From VAZQ01 sp035293945 (GTDB lineage: Bacteria > Pseudomonadota > Alphaproteobacteria > Rhizobiales > Xanthobacteraceae): a DNA stretch of 64,000 nucleotides. Shown here in pieces: positions 16,400 through 25,415 of the stretch. The stretch's first letter is position 1; each line of letters starts with the position of its first letter. Made by a program: the position numbers and the translations under genes. The notes below the pieces were generated by a model. The model was not told the DNA's origin. It ran no database searches and saw only the letters and a program-made list of their open reading frames with translations. The stretch spans positions 62,001 to 126,000 of the forward strand of contig DATGLV010000031.1 of the NCBI GenBank assembly GCA_035293945.1, read 5' to 3'.

Positions 16400-19012
16400 A
16401 TGGACGAGCTGCTGCGGGATTTCCTGACCGAGACGAACGAGAGCATCGACGTCGTCGACGTGGAGCTCGTGCGCTTCGAGCATGACCCGAACAATGCCAA
16501 GATTCTCGATAACATCTTTCGTCTCGTTCACACCGTGAAAGGAACCTGCGGCTTTCTCGGCCTGCCGCGGCTGGAGGCTTTGACCCACGCTGCCGAATCC
16601 CTGATGGGGAACTTTCGCGACGGCGCTGCGGTCACCGGCGAGGCGGTCTCGCTCATTCTCGCCACCATCGACCGGATCAAGACACTGCTCGACAGCCTCG
16701 AGCGCAATCAGGCCGAGGAGCCGGGCGACGATCAGGATTTGATCCGCGAGCTCAATCGCCTTGCTTACGTCCATGGTGCTGCGAAGCGGACGCGCGAGCC
16801 GCATCCCGGCGAGGGGGCCGAGCTCGCCGCCCGCTCGCCTGTCCGGCGGCCGCCTGCGGAACCACCTTCGGCGCCAGCGGTTGCTGCGCCAGCCGGCGAG
16901 GTCCCTCCGCCGGCAGCGCCAGCGCCCGAGGCTCCTCCCCGCGAGGAGGAACGCGTGAACGACAAGATCGCCGCCAAGTCGATCCGCGTGCATGTGGATA
17001 CCCTCGAGCACCTGATGACCATGGTCTCCGAGCTGGTGCTGACCCGCAATCAGCTGCTCGAGATCGTGCGCCGCCACGAGGATTCCGAGTTCAAGGCGCC
17101 GCTGCAGCGGCTTTCGAACGTGACTGCGGAGCTGCAGGAAGGCGTCATGAAGACGCGCATGCAGCCGATCGGTGCCGCCTGGCAGAAGCTGCCGCGCATG
17201 GTGCGCGATCTCGCTACCGAGCTCGGCAAGCCGATCGAGCTCGAGCTGCACGGGGCCGAGACCGAGCTCGACCGCCAGGTGCTCGAGCTGATCAAAGATC
17301 CGCTGATCCATATGGTGCGCAATTCCGCCGATCACGGCCTGGAAGCTCCGGCGGCCCGGCGGGCGCGCGGCAAGCCGGAAAAAGGCACGATCCGCTTGAG
17401 TGCCCGGCACGAAGGCGGACACATCGTGATCGAGATCGGCGACGACGGCGCCGGGCTCAATACCGAGCGGATCAAGCAGACGGCGATCGCCCGCGGGCTC
17501 GCCAGCCCGGCGCAGATCGAGAAGATGTCGGAAGCGCAGATTCAGCGATTCATCTTTTCGGCCGGATTCTCCACCGCGCAGACGGTGTCGAACATTTCCG
17601 GCCGCGGTATCGGGCTCGATGTCGTGCGCTCCAACATCGACGCGATCGGAGGCCTGATCGACGTCAAATCGGCATTCGGCCACGGCACCACCTTCAGCAT
17701 CAAGATCCCGCTCACGCTGGCGATCATCTCCGCCCTCATCGTCGAATCCGCGGGCGACCGCTTCGCCATCCCGCAGCTCGCGGTGATCGAGCTGGTGCGC
17801 GTGCGCAGCAATTCGGAGCATCGCATCGAGCACATCAAGGACGCCGCCGTGCTGCGCCTGCGCAACAAGCTTCTGCCGCTCGTGCATCTCAAGGTGCTGC
17901 TGCAGCTCGACACCAACACCGAGTGCCAGGCCGAGAACGGCTTCATTGTCGTCACCCAGGTCGGCAGCCAGACCTTCGGCATCGTTGTCGACGCGGTGTT
18001 TCACACCGAGGAAATCGTGGTGAAGCCCATGTCGAGCAAGCTTCGCCACATCCCGCTGTTCGCCGGCAACACCATCCTGGGCGACGGCTCGGTCATCATG
18101 ATCATCGAGCCGAACGGCATCGCCCAATCGATCGGCAACGTGGCCGTTGAGCGGGACACCGCTGCCGCCGACCTCGGGACGGCGCGGCACGACAGCGATT
18201 CCGGCGTCGAATCCATGCTGGTGTTCCGCGCCGGCTCGCCGCAGCCGCGGGCGGTGCTCTTGTCGCTGGTCACCCGCTTGGAAGAGATCGACGTTCAGAA
18301 GATCGAGTGCGCAAACGGCCGTGCACTGGTGCAATACCGCGGTCAGTTGATGCCGCTGATTCCGGTCAACGACGAGGTCCGGCCGAAGCCTGCCGGCAAG
18401 CAACCGCTCCTCGTCTTCTCCGACGAAGGGCGCTCGATGGCTCTCTTGGTGGACGAGATCGTCGATATCGTCGAGCAGAAGCTGGATATCGAGTTGCTCA
18501 GCCAGCGCCCGGGCGTGTTGGGCTCGGCGCTGATCAGGGGACAGGCGACCGAAGTCATCGACATCGGCCATTATCTGCCGCTCGCGTTCGACGATTGGCA
18601 CGTCTGGCGCGAGCGACGCGTCTCCGGCAGTCGCCATCGCGTGCTGCTGGTCGATGATTCCGCGTTCTTCCGCAACATGCTGGCTCCGCTGTTGAACGCG
18701 GCCGGCTTTGCGGTCATAAGCGCGGGCTCGGCCGCGGAGGCGCTGGCCTTGCTGCGCGAAGGCGCGCGCGTCGACATCGTCATTACCGATATCGAAATGC
18801 CGGAGATGGACGGCTTCGATCTCGCGGCGGCAGTGCGCGGCGATCCGCGCACGGCGGCGCTGCCCGTGATCGGCCTGTCCTCGCTGTTGTCGGCGGATTC
18901 CGTCGAGCGCGGCCGCCAGGTCGGTCTGCACGACTACGTGGCCAAGTTCGACCGCCAGGGCCTGATCGCCGCGATCAAGGAGCAGACCGCCGACATGAAT
19001 CGCGCCGCATAG
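16400..19012 (+). CDS. cheA: Chemotaxis histidine kinase CheA with C-terminal receiver domain
   Basis: 870 residues from ATG 16400 (GGAAG ribosome-binding site). It autophosphorylates on receptor signalling and passes phosphate to CheY and CheB. Domains in order: Hpt P1 with His44 in LVHTVKGTCGFLG; a Pro/Ala-rich linker (~130-185); dimerisation helices (~190-245); ATPase with N-box HMVRNSADHG (304-313), DDGAG (348-352) and GRGIGLD (401-407); CheW-like regulatory domain (~440-580); a second, more divergent CheW-like domain (~605-735); and a receiver domain (~745-865) with Asp797 and Lys849. The added CheW and receiver modules make it a hybrid kinase, longer than the standard ~650-residue CheA. 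The receiver may act as phosphate sink. First gene of cheAWYBR. Confidence 0.95.
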   Translation: MDELLRDFLTETNESIDVVDVELVRFEHDPNNAKILDNIFRLVHTVKGTCGFLGLPRLEALTHAAESLMGNFRDGAAVTGEAVSLILATIDRIKTLLDSLERNQAEEPGDDQDLIRELNRLAYVHGAAKRTREPHPGEGAELAARSPVRRPPAEPPSAPAVAAPAGEVPPPAAPAPEAPPREEERVNDKIAAKSIRVHVDTLEHLMTMVSELVLTRNQLLEIVRRHEDSEFKAPLQRLSNVTAELQEGVMKTRMQPIGAAWQKLPRMVRDLATELGKPIELELHGAETELDRQVLELIKDPLIHMVRNSADHGLEAPAARRARGKPEKGTIRLSARHEGGHIVIEIGDDGAGLNTERIKQTAIARGLASPAQIEKMSEAQIQRFIFSAGFSTAQTVSNISGRGIGLDVVRSNIDAIGGLIDVKSAFGHGTTFSIKIPLTLAIISALIVESAGDRFAIPQLAVIELVRVRSNSEHRIEHIKDAAVLRLRNKLLPLVHLKVLLQLDTNTECQAENGFIVVTQVGSQTFGIVVDAVFHTEEIVVKPMSSKLRHIPLFAGNTILGDGSVIMIIEPNGIAQSIGNVAVERDTAAADLGTARHDSDSGVESMLVFRAGSPQPRAVLLSLVTRLEEIDVQKIECANGRALVQYRGQLMPLIPVNDEVRPKPAGKQPLLVFSDEGRSMALLVDEIVDIVEQKLDIELLSQRPGVLGSALIRGQATEVIDIGHYLPLAFDDWHVWRERRVSGSRHRVLLVDDSAFFRNMLAPLLNAAGFAVISAGSAAEALALLREGARVDIVITDIEMPEMDGFDLAAAVRGDPRTAALPVIGLSSLLSADSVERGRQVGLHDYVAKFDRQGLIAAIKEQTADMNRAA

Positions 19013-19033
19013 GGAGATGACATCTTCACCATC

Positions 19034-19483
19034 ATGCTCGAGACCATGATCGAATACGTCACCGCGACCGTCGGCGGCCAATTGTTCGGCCTGCCGATCG
19101 CGCGCGTGCAGGATGTTTTCGTCCTTGACCGGCTGACACGGGTGCCACTGGCGTCCTGCGAAATCGCCGGCGTGCTCAACCTGCGCGGCCGGATCGTGAC
19201 GGCGATCGACATGCGACGGCGCCTGGCGCTTCCGCCGGTGGACGAGGCGCGCAAACGCATGGCGATCGGCATCGAGCACAAAGGCGAGTCCTACGGCCTG
19301 TTGATCGACGTGATCGGGGAAGTGCTGAGCTTGCCGATCGCCGGCCGTGAAGGAAATCCGGTCAACCTCGAGCCGCGCCTCGCGCGCGTCGCCGCGGGCG
19401 TGCACCGGCTCGAAGACCGGCTCCTGGTGGTGCTCGACGTCGACCGCGTGCTCGACATCGGGCAGCAGGCGGAAGCGGCATGA
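19034..19483 (+). CDS. cheW: Chemotaxis coupling protein CheW
   Basis: 149 residues. SH3-like CheW domain that bridges chemoreceptors and CheA. Visible family segments: VGGQLFGLPIARVQDVF, VLNLRGRIVTAIDMRRRL (the receptor/CheA-binding core) and SYGLLIDVIGEVLSL. It starts 21 bp after cheA ends. A second possible start is ATG 19046. Residues MIEYVTATVGG at the start replace the usual FLTF opening but fit the fold. Confidence 0.95.
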   Translation: MLETMIEYVTATVGGQLFGLPIARVQDVFVLDRLTRVPLASCEIAGVLNLRGRIVTAIDMRRRLALPPVDEARKRMAIGIEHKGESYGLLIDVIGEVLSLPIAGREGNPVNLEPRLARVAAGVHRLEDRLLVVLDVDRVLDIGQQAEAA

Positions 19484-19552
19484 AGTACCCCATCAATACT
19501 GCGGACGAATCGTGCAAAGGGCGGGCTCCCCCGCAAAGCAAGAGAGGCTGCC

Positions 19553-19918
19553 ATGAAGACCTGTCTGGTCGCTGACGACTCGAGCGTCATTCGCAAGGTG
19601 GCGCGGCGCATTTTGGAGAAGCTGGACTTCCAGATCGTCGAGGCCGAGGACGGCGAGCAGGCGCTCGAGGCCTGCCGCAGTGCCATGCCGGATGCAGTGC
19701 TGCTCGATTGGAACATGCCGAAGATGGACGGCTACGAGTTTCTGCGCAATCTGCGGCGGCTGCCGGACGGGGATCGGCCGAAGGTTGTCTTCTGCACCAC
19801 CGAGAACGACGTCGCGCACATCGCGCGGGCGCTGCATGCAGGCGCCAATGAATACATCATGAAGCCCTTCGACAAGGAAATCGTCGAGGCCAAGTTCCAA
19901 GAGGTCGGTCTGATCTGA
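19553..19918 (+). CDS. cheY: Chemotaxis response regulator CheY
   Basis: 121 residues, a stand-alone receiver. Acidic pocket VADDS near the start, phosphoacceptor Asp52 in LLDWNMPKMDG, Thr in VVFCTTENDV and Lys104 in YIMKPF are all present. Phosphorylated by CheA, it binds the flagellar switch to alter rotation. An AGAGAGG ribosome-binding site precedes the ATG. The sequence is of the CheY type found with CheA in Rhizobiales major chemotaxis clusters. Confidence 0.95.
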   Translation: MKTCLVADDSSVIRKVARRILEKLDFQIVEAEDGEQALEACRSAMPDAVLLDWNMPKMDGYEFLRNLRRLPDGDRPKVVFCTTENDVAHIARALHAGANEYIMKPFDKEIVEAKFQEVGLI

Positions 19919-19996
19919 CGGCGCCTCGGCGCCCCTGTTCGGCCTCAGGTCATCGGCCAAAGGTCAATCGGCTCCGGCCACTCGGCTCGGACCAAC

Positions 19997-21217
19997 ATGA
20001 GTTGCGTTGTTGCGATGAGTATCGCCGACATCAAGCTGCAGCCGGCAAGCGCGAGCAGGCAGGACTCGCTCCGTGTGATGATCGTGGACGACGCCATCGT
20101 CGTCCGCGGCCTGTTGGGCCGCTGGATCGAGGCGGAGCCGGGCCTTCAGGTCGTGGCCTCGCTGCGCAGCGGCCGTGAAGCCATCGAGCAGGTTGATCAC
20201 CTCAATCCCGATGTCGTGATCCTCGATGTCGACATGCCCGACATCGATGGGATCACGGCGTTGCCGCACCTCTTGGAAAAGCGGCGGGACCTGGTCGTGA
20301 TCATGTCTTCGACCTTGACCCGCCGCAATGCCGAGGTGAGCCTGCGCGCTCTTTCGCTCGGCGCGGCTGATTATATCCCGAAGCCGGAATCGACCCGCGA
20401 GATCGTCAGCTCTGAATCCTTTCGCCGTGAGCTCATCGAAAAGATCCGTGCCCTGGGCGCGCGCCGGAAGCAGGCCACGGAGGCGGCCTGGCCCTTGCCG
20501 TGGGCACCCGGTGCGACGGCGGCTCGCCTCGGCGAAAGGACCGGTGGTGCAGCCTTGCGGGGCGTTTCCAGCCCCGCTCCGGTGCCGGCTGCCGAAGGCG
20601 CTCCATTCAAGCTGCGTCCCATGCCCTCGGTGCCGCCGCACGCCCTGTTGATCGGCGCCTCTACGGGCGGACCGCAGGCGCTCGGCGCGCTTGTCGGCCG
20701 TATCGGCCCGGTCATCGATACTGCGCCGGTCCTGATCACTCAGCATATGCCCCCCACCTTCACCACCATCCTGGCCGAGATACTCGGACGCGCCGCCGGT
20801 CGCCCGGTGCACGAGGCCACCGATGGCGAGGCGCTGCGAGCCGGTGCGATCTACGTTGCCCCGGGCGGGCACCACCTGCGCGTGGTGCGCCGCGCCGGGG
20901 TGCCGACCGTCGCGCTGGATGATGGCCCGCAGATAAATTTCTGTCGTCCCGCCGTCGACCCGATGTTCTCCTCGGCCGCCGAGACCTGGGGCAGCTCGAA
21001 TCTCGCGCTGGTTCTCACCGGCATGGGGAGCGATGGAATGCGCGGCGCTTCCGACATCGTCGCCGCCGGCGGCACCGTGATCGCGCAGGACGAGCAAACG
21101 AGCGTGATCTGGGGCATGCCGGGATCGGTGGTCAAAGCCGGCCTCTGCTCCGCCGTGCTGCCGCTCGATTCAATCGCCGATACCGTGGCCAAGCTGTTCT
21201 GCGGGGATCGCCCGTGA
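19997..21217 (+). CDS. cheB: Chemoreceptor glutamate methylesterase CheB
   Basis: 406 residues (or 400 from ATG 20015). Receiver domain first, with VMIVDDAIVVRG and phosphoacceptor Asp77 in VVILDVDMPDIDG; then a ~60-residue Ala/Pro-rich linker; then the methylesterase/deamidase domain with catalytic Ser in LIGASTGGPQAL, His in ITQHMPPTFT and Asp in LTGMGSDGM. It removes methyl groups from chemoreceptors for adaptation. The stop overlaps the cheR start in GTGA, so the two opposing adaptation enzymes are translationally coupled. Confidence 0.95.
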   Translation: MSCVVAMSIADIKLQPASASRQDSLRVMIVDDAIVVRGLLGRWIEAEPGLQVVASLRSGREAIEQVDHLNPDVVILDVDMPDIDGITALPHLLEKRRDLVVIMSSTLTRRNAEVSLRALSLGAADYIPKPESTREIVSSESFRRELIEKIRALGARRKQATEAAWPLPWAPGATAARLGERTGGAALRGVSSPAPVPAAEGAPFKLRPMPSVPPHALLIGASTGGPQALGALVGRIGPVIDTAPVLITQHMPPTFTTILAEILGRAAGRPVHEATDGEALRAGAIYVAPGGHHLRVVRRAGVPTVALDDGPQINFCRPAVDPMFSSAAETWGSSNLALVLTGMGSDGMRGASDIVAAGGTVIAQDEQTSVIWGMPGSVVKAGLCSAVLPLDSIADTVAKLFCGDRP

Positions 21218-22092
21218 CGCCCGCCGACTACGAATATCTGCGCAAGCTCCTGAAGGACCGCTCCGGCCTCGTCCTGTCCGCCGACAAGCATTATCTGGTG
21301 GAGAGCCGATTGTTGCCGCTGGCGCACCGTTTCGGCATCGCCGATCTGAGTGAACTCGTGCGCAAGCTGAAGGGCATCTCGAGCGAGCCGCTCGCCACCG
21401 AGGTGGCGGAGGCGATGACCACCAACGAGTCGTTCTTCTTCCGCGACAAGCTTCCCTTCGATCACTTTCGCGACGCTATCTTGCCGGCGCTGCTTGCGGC
21501 GCGGCCGACGCATCGGCGTATCCGCATCTGGTGCGCCGCCTGCTCGACCGGACAGGAGCCGTATTCGCTTGCCATGAGCCTCAAGGAGATGAGCGACAAG
21601 CTTGCCGGGCGCACGGTCGAGATCGTCGCCACCGAATTTTCGACCCAGGTCCTGGAAAAGGCGAAGGCCGGGATATTCAGCCAGTTCGAGGTCCAGCGCG
21701 GCCTGCCGATCCAGCTCCTCATCAAGTACTTCGATCAGGTCGGCGACACTTGGCAGATCAATCCCGATGTCCGCGCAATGATTCAATTCCGGCAGTTCAA
21801 CCTGCTGCACGATTTCTCCCACCTTGGGCCGTTCGACCTGGTGTTCTGCCGCAATGTGCTGATCTATTTCGACCATGAGACCAAATCGCGCGTGCTGGAC
21901 CGCATCTCTCGGGTGATGCCGCACGACGGCTATCTGGTGCTGGGGGCCGCCGAAACCGTAGTCGGGCTCAGCGACAGCTTCAAGCCGCTGCCGGATCGCC
22001 GCGGCGTCTACATACCGAATGCCGCCATGCTCGGTCGCCCGGAGCGCGACGCCCGCCCGGAGCTGCGATTGGTGGCCGCTGACGTCCGGTGA
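21214..22092 (+). CDS. cheR: Chemoreceptor methyltransferase CheR
   Basis: 292 residues from GTG 21214. Uses S-adenosylmethionine to methylate receptor glutamates. N-terminal helical receptor-binding domain (YEYLRKLLKDRSGLVLSADK), MTTNESFFFRD motif, then the SAM-binding Rossmann core with IRIWCAACSTGQEPYSLAM and the FDLVFCRNVLIYFD motif. The 4-bp overlap with cheB marks the end of cheAWYBR. No receptor gene or cheD follows; receptors must be encoded elsewhere. Confidence 0.95.
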   Translation: MTPADYEYLRKLLKDRSGLVLSADKHYLVESRLLPLAHRFGIADLSELVRKLKGISSEPLATEVAEAMTTNESFFFRDKLPFDHFRDAILPALLAARPTHRRIRIWCAACSTGQEPYSLAMSLKEMSDKLAGRTVEIVATEFSTQVLEKAKAGIFSQFEVQRGLPIQLLIKYFDQVGDTWQINPDVRAMIQFRQFNLLHDFSHLGPFDLVFCRNVLIYFDHETKSRVLDRISRVMPHDGYLVLGAAETVVGLSDSFKPLPDRRGVYIPNAAMLGRPERDARPELRLVAADVR

Positions 22093-22118
22093 CCGGTAAG
22101 CGCAGGATACGCTACCCT

Positions 22119-22195
22119 AGTGTGGTGGGTTTGAAGTCCCTTTCATTCTTGGCCGGTTGGATTTTCAAAGGAAATTCAAAATCCAGAACCACACT
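22119..22195. repeat. ~77-bp MITE-like inverted-repeat element, copy A
   Basis: Begins AGTGTGGT and ends ACCACACT (perfect 8-bp terminal inverted repeat), with inner arms GGGTTTGAA and TTCAAAATCC. Related elements lie at 25319-25398 and 52684-52768. It sits just after cheR. Too short to encode anything, so a non-autonomous or REP-type element. Confidence 0.6.
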
Positions 22196-22304
22196 GATTC
22201 CAAGGCTCGCTCGATGGGCCGCCGCAAGGTAGAGCGAGCTTCGGATCGGGATACTAAGGCGGTTCCCGGTCGAATTGACCCGCTTCAGCGTCATTGCCGA
22301 GCTT

Positions 22305-22424
22305 GACCTGGCTTGACCCGGCAATCCATCTTCTTGCGAAAAAGATGGACCCGCTCGGGTTCATAAGGGCGTTTACGCCCGTCTTCGACGGGCTATGCCT
22401 ATGCCCGCGGGTGACGACTGGCGT
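22305..22424. repeat. Cluster of REP-type hairpins downstream of cheR
   Basis: Several short palindromes in a row: CCATCTT/AAGATGG (22326-22348), GGGCG/CGCCC (22367-22380) and GCCCGTC/GACGGGC (22377-22393), with TTGACCCGG and GCCCGCGGGTGACG-type flanks. The pattern is that of the dispersed intergenic repeats of Bradyrhizobium-like genomes. The whole 22093-22588 gap holds no gene that I can support. Confidence 0.6.
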
Positions 22425-22588
22425 GAGTCTTTTCGATCGAAACACGCGCTAATAGCGGCTGTTCGATCTGATCTTTTGCGACATGGGCTCGCGGCAGCGC
22501 GGGCAGGATCTCGGTGGCACCGCCGCGCTTGTCGGCAAGCCTATTCGATGCAATAGAAACGTCGATCTGAGACTCGAGGGAACCGTTC

Positions 22589-23008
22589 ATGTCGGAAATT
22601 CTCGGCAACCTAGTTCATGGCAACACATTTTGCGGCCGTAAAATTTGCGCCGGCACGCTTGCAGTCACCTCAGCTCTTGCGGCACTGCTGACCTGCGCTT
22701 TCGCTCAAAACGATTTCCCGATCGAGGGCACTTTCACCCAAAACGACCTTTGTCGCGGCGACGGCACCAAGCAGCCGTTTCAGCGCGTGGTGGTGACCGC
22801 GCAGGATGTCTCCTATTCAGGTGGCGTATGCACGATCGACAACAAGCAGCAGGACGGCGACAAGCTGGTGATGCGACTGACATGCAAGTTCAAGTCCGGG
22901 GCGGTGATGGCGAGCTCGGTAACCTTCACCAAGAAGGATGACAACACCTTCGACATGGCGCAGAACGAAGGCACCTACAAGGCCGTGCTGCACCGCTGTC
23001 CGGGTTGA
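22589..23008 (+). CDS. Small secreted cysteine-containing protein
   Basis: 139 residues with an N-terminal extension and a hydrophobic export signal (LAVTSALAALLTCAFAQ) before NDFPIEGTFTQNDLC. The mature ~100 residues contain four cysteines (LCRGDG, GGVCTID, RLTCKF, HRCPG), which could form two disulfides, and a beta-strand-rich pattern (QRVVVTAQDVSYSG; SSVTFTKKDDNTFDMAQ). It lies alone between cheR and the convergent molybdenum hydroxylase. Not recognised; similar lone secreted proteins are common in Bradyrhizobiaceae. The coding call rests on signal peptide and cysteine pattern. Confidence 0.6.
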   Translation: MSEILGNLVHGNTFCGRKICAGTLAVTSALAALLTCAFAQNDFPIEGTFTQNDLCRGDGTKQPFQRVVVTAQDVSYSGGVCTIDNKQQDGDKLVMRLTCKFKSGAVMASSVTFTKKDDNTFDMAQNEGTYKAVLHRCPG

Positions 23009-23100
23009 GAAGCGGAATCGCTTGCCTATAAGGGCGTAACGCGACGCTCGTCGAGTTCGCTGTAGTTTATCGGGCGCTCGGTCGGGACGGTGCGCCTCGT

Positions 23101-25305
23101 TCAGCGCGCGGTCTGGGCGCGCAGCTGGTGGTTCTTCAGCGGCAGCGAACGCAGGCGGTGGCCGGTCGCGGCGAACACGGCATTGCAAAGTGCCGGCGCG
23201 AGCGGCGCTACCGGCGGCTCGCCGACACCGCCCCAGGATTCGCTTCGTGCGTCATCCGGCGCGTCGTCCGCTTGACTGCCGCCGCGCGGCACGATGACGG
23301 TTTCCACCCGCGGCATCTCGGCCATCCGCAGCATCTGATAGTCGTGAAAATTGCTCTGCTCGACGGCGCCGGCCGCGATGGTGATCTCGCCGTAAAGCGC
23401 AGCCGTCAGCGCGAACACGACCGCACTCTGCGTCTGCAGCTCGACGGTAAGTGGATTGACCACGTGACCGCAATCGATTGCCGAGACCACGCGGTGCACG
23501 CGAACCGCGCCCGCACTCACAATTGAAGCGTCGACCGAAACCTCGACGACTTGCGCGCAGATGCTGCCGCAGGCCTCGTTGATCGCGATGCCGCGGAAGA
23601 CGCCCGGGGGCGGTGCCTGCTCCCAGCCTGCGCGCCGCGCGGCGGCATCGAGAACGGCCAAGTGTCGCGGTTTGCCGGCGAGCAGGCGGCGACGGAGGGA
23701 ATAGGGATCGTGGCCTCCGGCATGCGCCATCTCGTCGATGAAGCTCTCCTTGAAGAAGGCATTCTGCGAATAATAGATGCTGCGCCAGATACCGACCGGC
23801 ACGTGCGTGCGGCGCACCGCATAGTCGACCCGATAATTCGGGATGCGGTAGGGCATGTCTTCAAGCAGGTTTTGCAGGAAATTTCGGTCGATCATCATGT
23901 TCATTTCCGGGATGACCGAGCCGAGGATCGACAGGCCCGCGACTGTGACCTGCCAGGCGATCGGCATCCCGGCCGCGTCGAGGCCTGCCGTGAGCCGCGC
24001 GAGCGCCATGGGCCGGTAGAAGGAGCGCCCGATATCTTCCTCCCGGGACCACACCAGCTGTACCGGCGCGCCGATTTCCCTGGCGATCAGCACCGCCTGG
24101 CGCACGAAATCCTGGGCCGCACCGCGTCGACCGAAGCCGCCGCCGAGCATCGAGCGATGCACCACGACCTTGTCGCGCGGCAGGCCGAGCGCGTCGGCGG
24201 CCGTAGCGAGGGCGGTCTCACCGTCCTGCGTCGGGGCCCAGATTTCCACGCGGTCGGCACCGACTTGCGCGGTGCAATTCTGCGGCTCGAGCGTTGCATG
24301 GGCGAGAAATGGGATTCGGTAGTCGGCCTCGATCCGGCGCGTCGCACCGGCGAGTGCGGCGGCGACGTCACCATCATGACGTCCGGTGCCGTCCGGCCGT
24401 GACAGACCTTCGTCTAGAGCGTCCGATATCGTATCGCTCGAGACTTGCTGATTGCCGCCGAAATCCCAGTCGACGGGCAGCGCTTCGATCGCCTGCTGCG
24501 CCTGCCACCAGCTCTCGGCCACGACCGCGACTGCATCGGCGAGCTTGACGATCTTCCGGATGCCTTTGCGGCCGGCGACCGGAGCCTCGTCGACCGATCG
24601 CAGGCGGCCCTTGAACACCGGACATTGCCGGATCGCGGCGTACAGCATGCCGGGCAGGCGGATATCGATGCTGTAGACCGGCTCACCCGTGAGCTTCTCC
24701 CGCGCGTCCAAATGCTTGCGCGGTGTACCGATCAGCGTCCATTCGGACGGCCGCTTCAGCTTGACGCTGCTCGGTGGCGGGAGGCTCGCGGCCGCAGCCG
24801 CAACCTCGCCGAACCGCAGGCGACGGCCGCTCGGGCTATGGGTGATGAGGCCGCGCTCGGCCCGGCATTCCGGCGCCGACACATTCCAGCGTGCCGCCGC
24901 CGCCGCGATCAGCATTTCTCGCGCGATCGCACCCGCTTGGCGCAGGGCAAGCTGCGACGCGCTCACCGAGCGGCTCGCATTGGTCGACATGTCGCCCCAC
25001 ACCCGGTTTCGTCGCAGATTTTCCTCCGGGGCGACGAGCTCGGGCCTGACCTTGTCCCAATCGCAGCCGAGTTCCTCCGCCACCAGCATCGGCAGCGCGG
25101 TCAGAACCCCCTGGCCCATTTCGGTGCGGCTGACGCGGATGACGACCGAATCATCAGGGCCGATCACGATCCAGGCGTTGACCTCGGCACTTTCCGTTGC
25201 TGCAACGCCGCCCTGCGGCAGCGCGAAGCCGAGCAGCAACGCGCCGCCGCTGGCTGCGGCGCTGATCAGCAGGGAACGCCGGCTCAAACGGTCCGCCGAG
25301 GTCAT
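23101..25305 (-). CDS. Molybdenum hydroxylase large subunit (isoquinoline 1-oxidoreductase beta-like)
   Basis: 734 residues from ATG 25305. The N-terminus has a Tat-type signal (RRSLLISAAASGGALLLGFA), so the folded cofactor-bearing protein is exported. The rest matches the xanthine dehydrogenase/IorB family that binds molybdopterin cytosine dinucleotide: EMGQGVLTALPMLVAEELG, the SMLGGGFGRRG loop, FVRQAVLIAREIGAPVQLVWSREED in pieces and the C-terminal GEPPVAPLAPALCNAVFAATG with the active-site Glu region. Normal partners are a 2Fe-2S subunit and a cytochrome, neither of which is adjacent. Substrate is unknown (N-heterocycle or aldehyde oxidation is usual). Confidence 0.88.
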   Translation of the reverse strand: MTSADRLSRRSLLISAAASGGALLLGFALPQGGVAATESAEVNAWIVIGPDDSVVIRVSRTEMGQGVLTALPMLVAEELGCDWDKVRPELVAPEENLRRNRVWGDMSTNASRSVSASQLALRQAGAIAREMLIAAAAARWNVSAPECRAERGLITHSPSGRRLRFGEVAAAAASLPPPSSVKLKRPSEWTLIGTPRKHLDAREKLTGEPVYSIDIRLPGMLYAAIRQCPVFKGRLRSVDEAPVAGRKGIRKIVKLADAVAVVAESWWQAQQAIEALPVDWDFGGNQQVSSDTISDALDEGLSRPDGTGRHDGDVAAALAGATRRIEADYRIPFLAHATLEPQNCTAQVGADRVEIWAPTQDGETALATAADALGLPRDKVVVHRSMLGGGFGRRGAAQDFVRQAVLIAREIGAPVQLVWSREEDIGRSFYRPMALARLTAGLDAAGMPIAWQVTVAGLSILGSVIPEMNMMIDRNFLQNLLEDMPYRIPNYRVDYAVRRTHVPVGIWRSIYYSQNAFFKESFIDEMAHAGGHDPYSLRRRLLAGKPRHLAVLDAAARRAGWEQAPPPGVFRGIAINEACGSICAQVVEVSVDASIVSAGAVRVHRVVSAIDCGHVVNPLTVELQTQSAVVFALTAALYGEITIAAGAVEQSNFHDYQMLRMAEMPRVETVIVPRGGSQADDAPDDARSESWGGVGEPPVAPLAPALCNAVFAATGHRLRSLPLKNHQLRAQTAR

Positions 25306-25318
25306 GGTTTCGCAGCTC

Positions 25319-25398
25319 CACTGGTGCGGCGGATTTGACGTTCCGGTCAGCACTGCGGCAGGTCATTCCTAGGAATGTCAAATCCAAAGCCGTACTAG
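25319..25398. repeat. ~80-bp MITE-like inverted-repeat element, copy B
   Basis: Runs from CTGGTGCGGCGGATTTGA to AAATCCAAAGCCGTACTAG, which are approximate inverted repeats of each other. The interior (GTTCCGGTCA, GCACTGCGGCA) is shared almost base for base with the reverse complement of the copy at 52684-52768. It lies 14 bp upstream of the molybdenum hydroxylase start and would be in its 5' leader. Confidence 0.7.
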
Positions 25399-25415
25399 AA
25401 ACCAGATATTTTCTA

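Noticed and set aside
16148..19405. 1085-residue open frame on the minus strand across cheA and cheW
   Set aside because: It is antisense to a complete CheA/CheW whose domains and catalytic motifs are intact; the peptide is Asp/His/Arg-rich low complexity, typical of shadows in GC-rich DNA.
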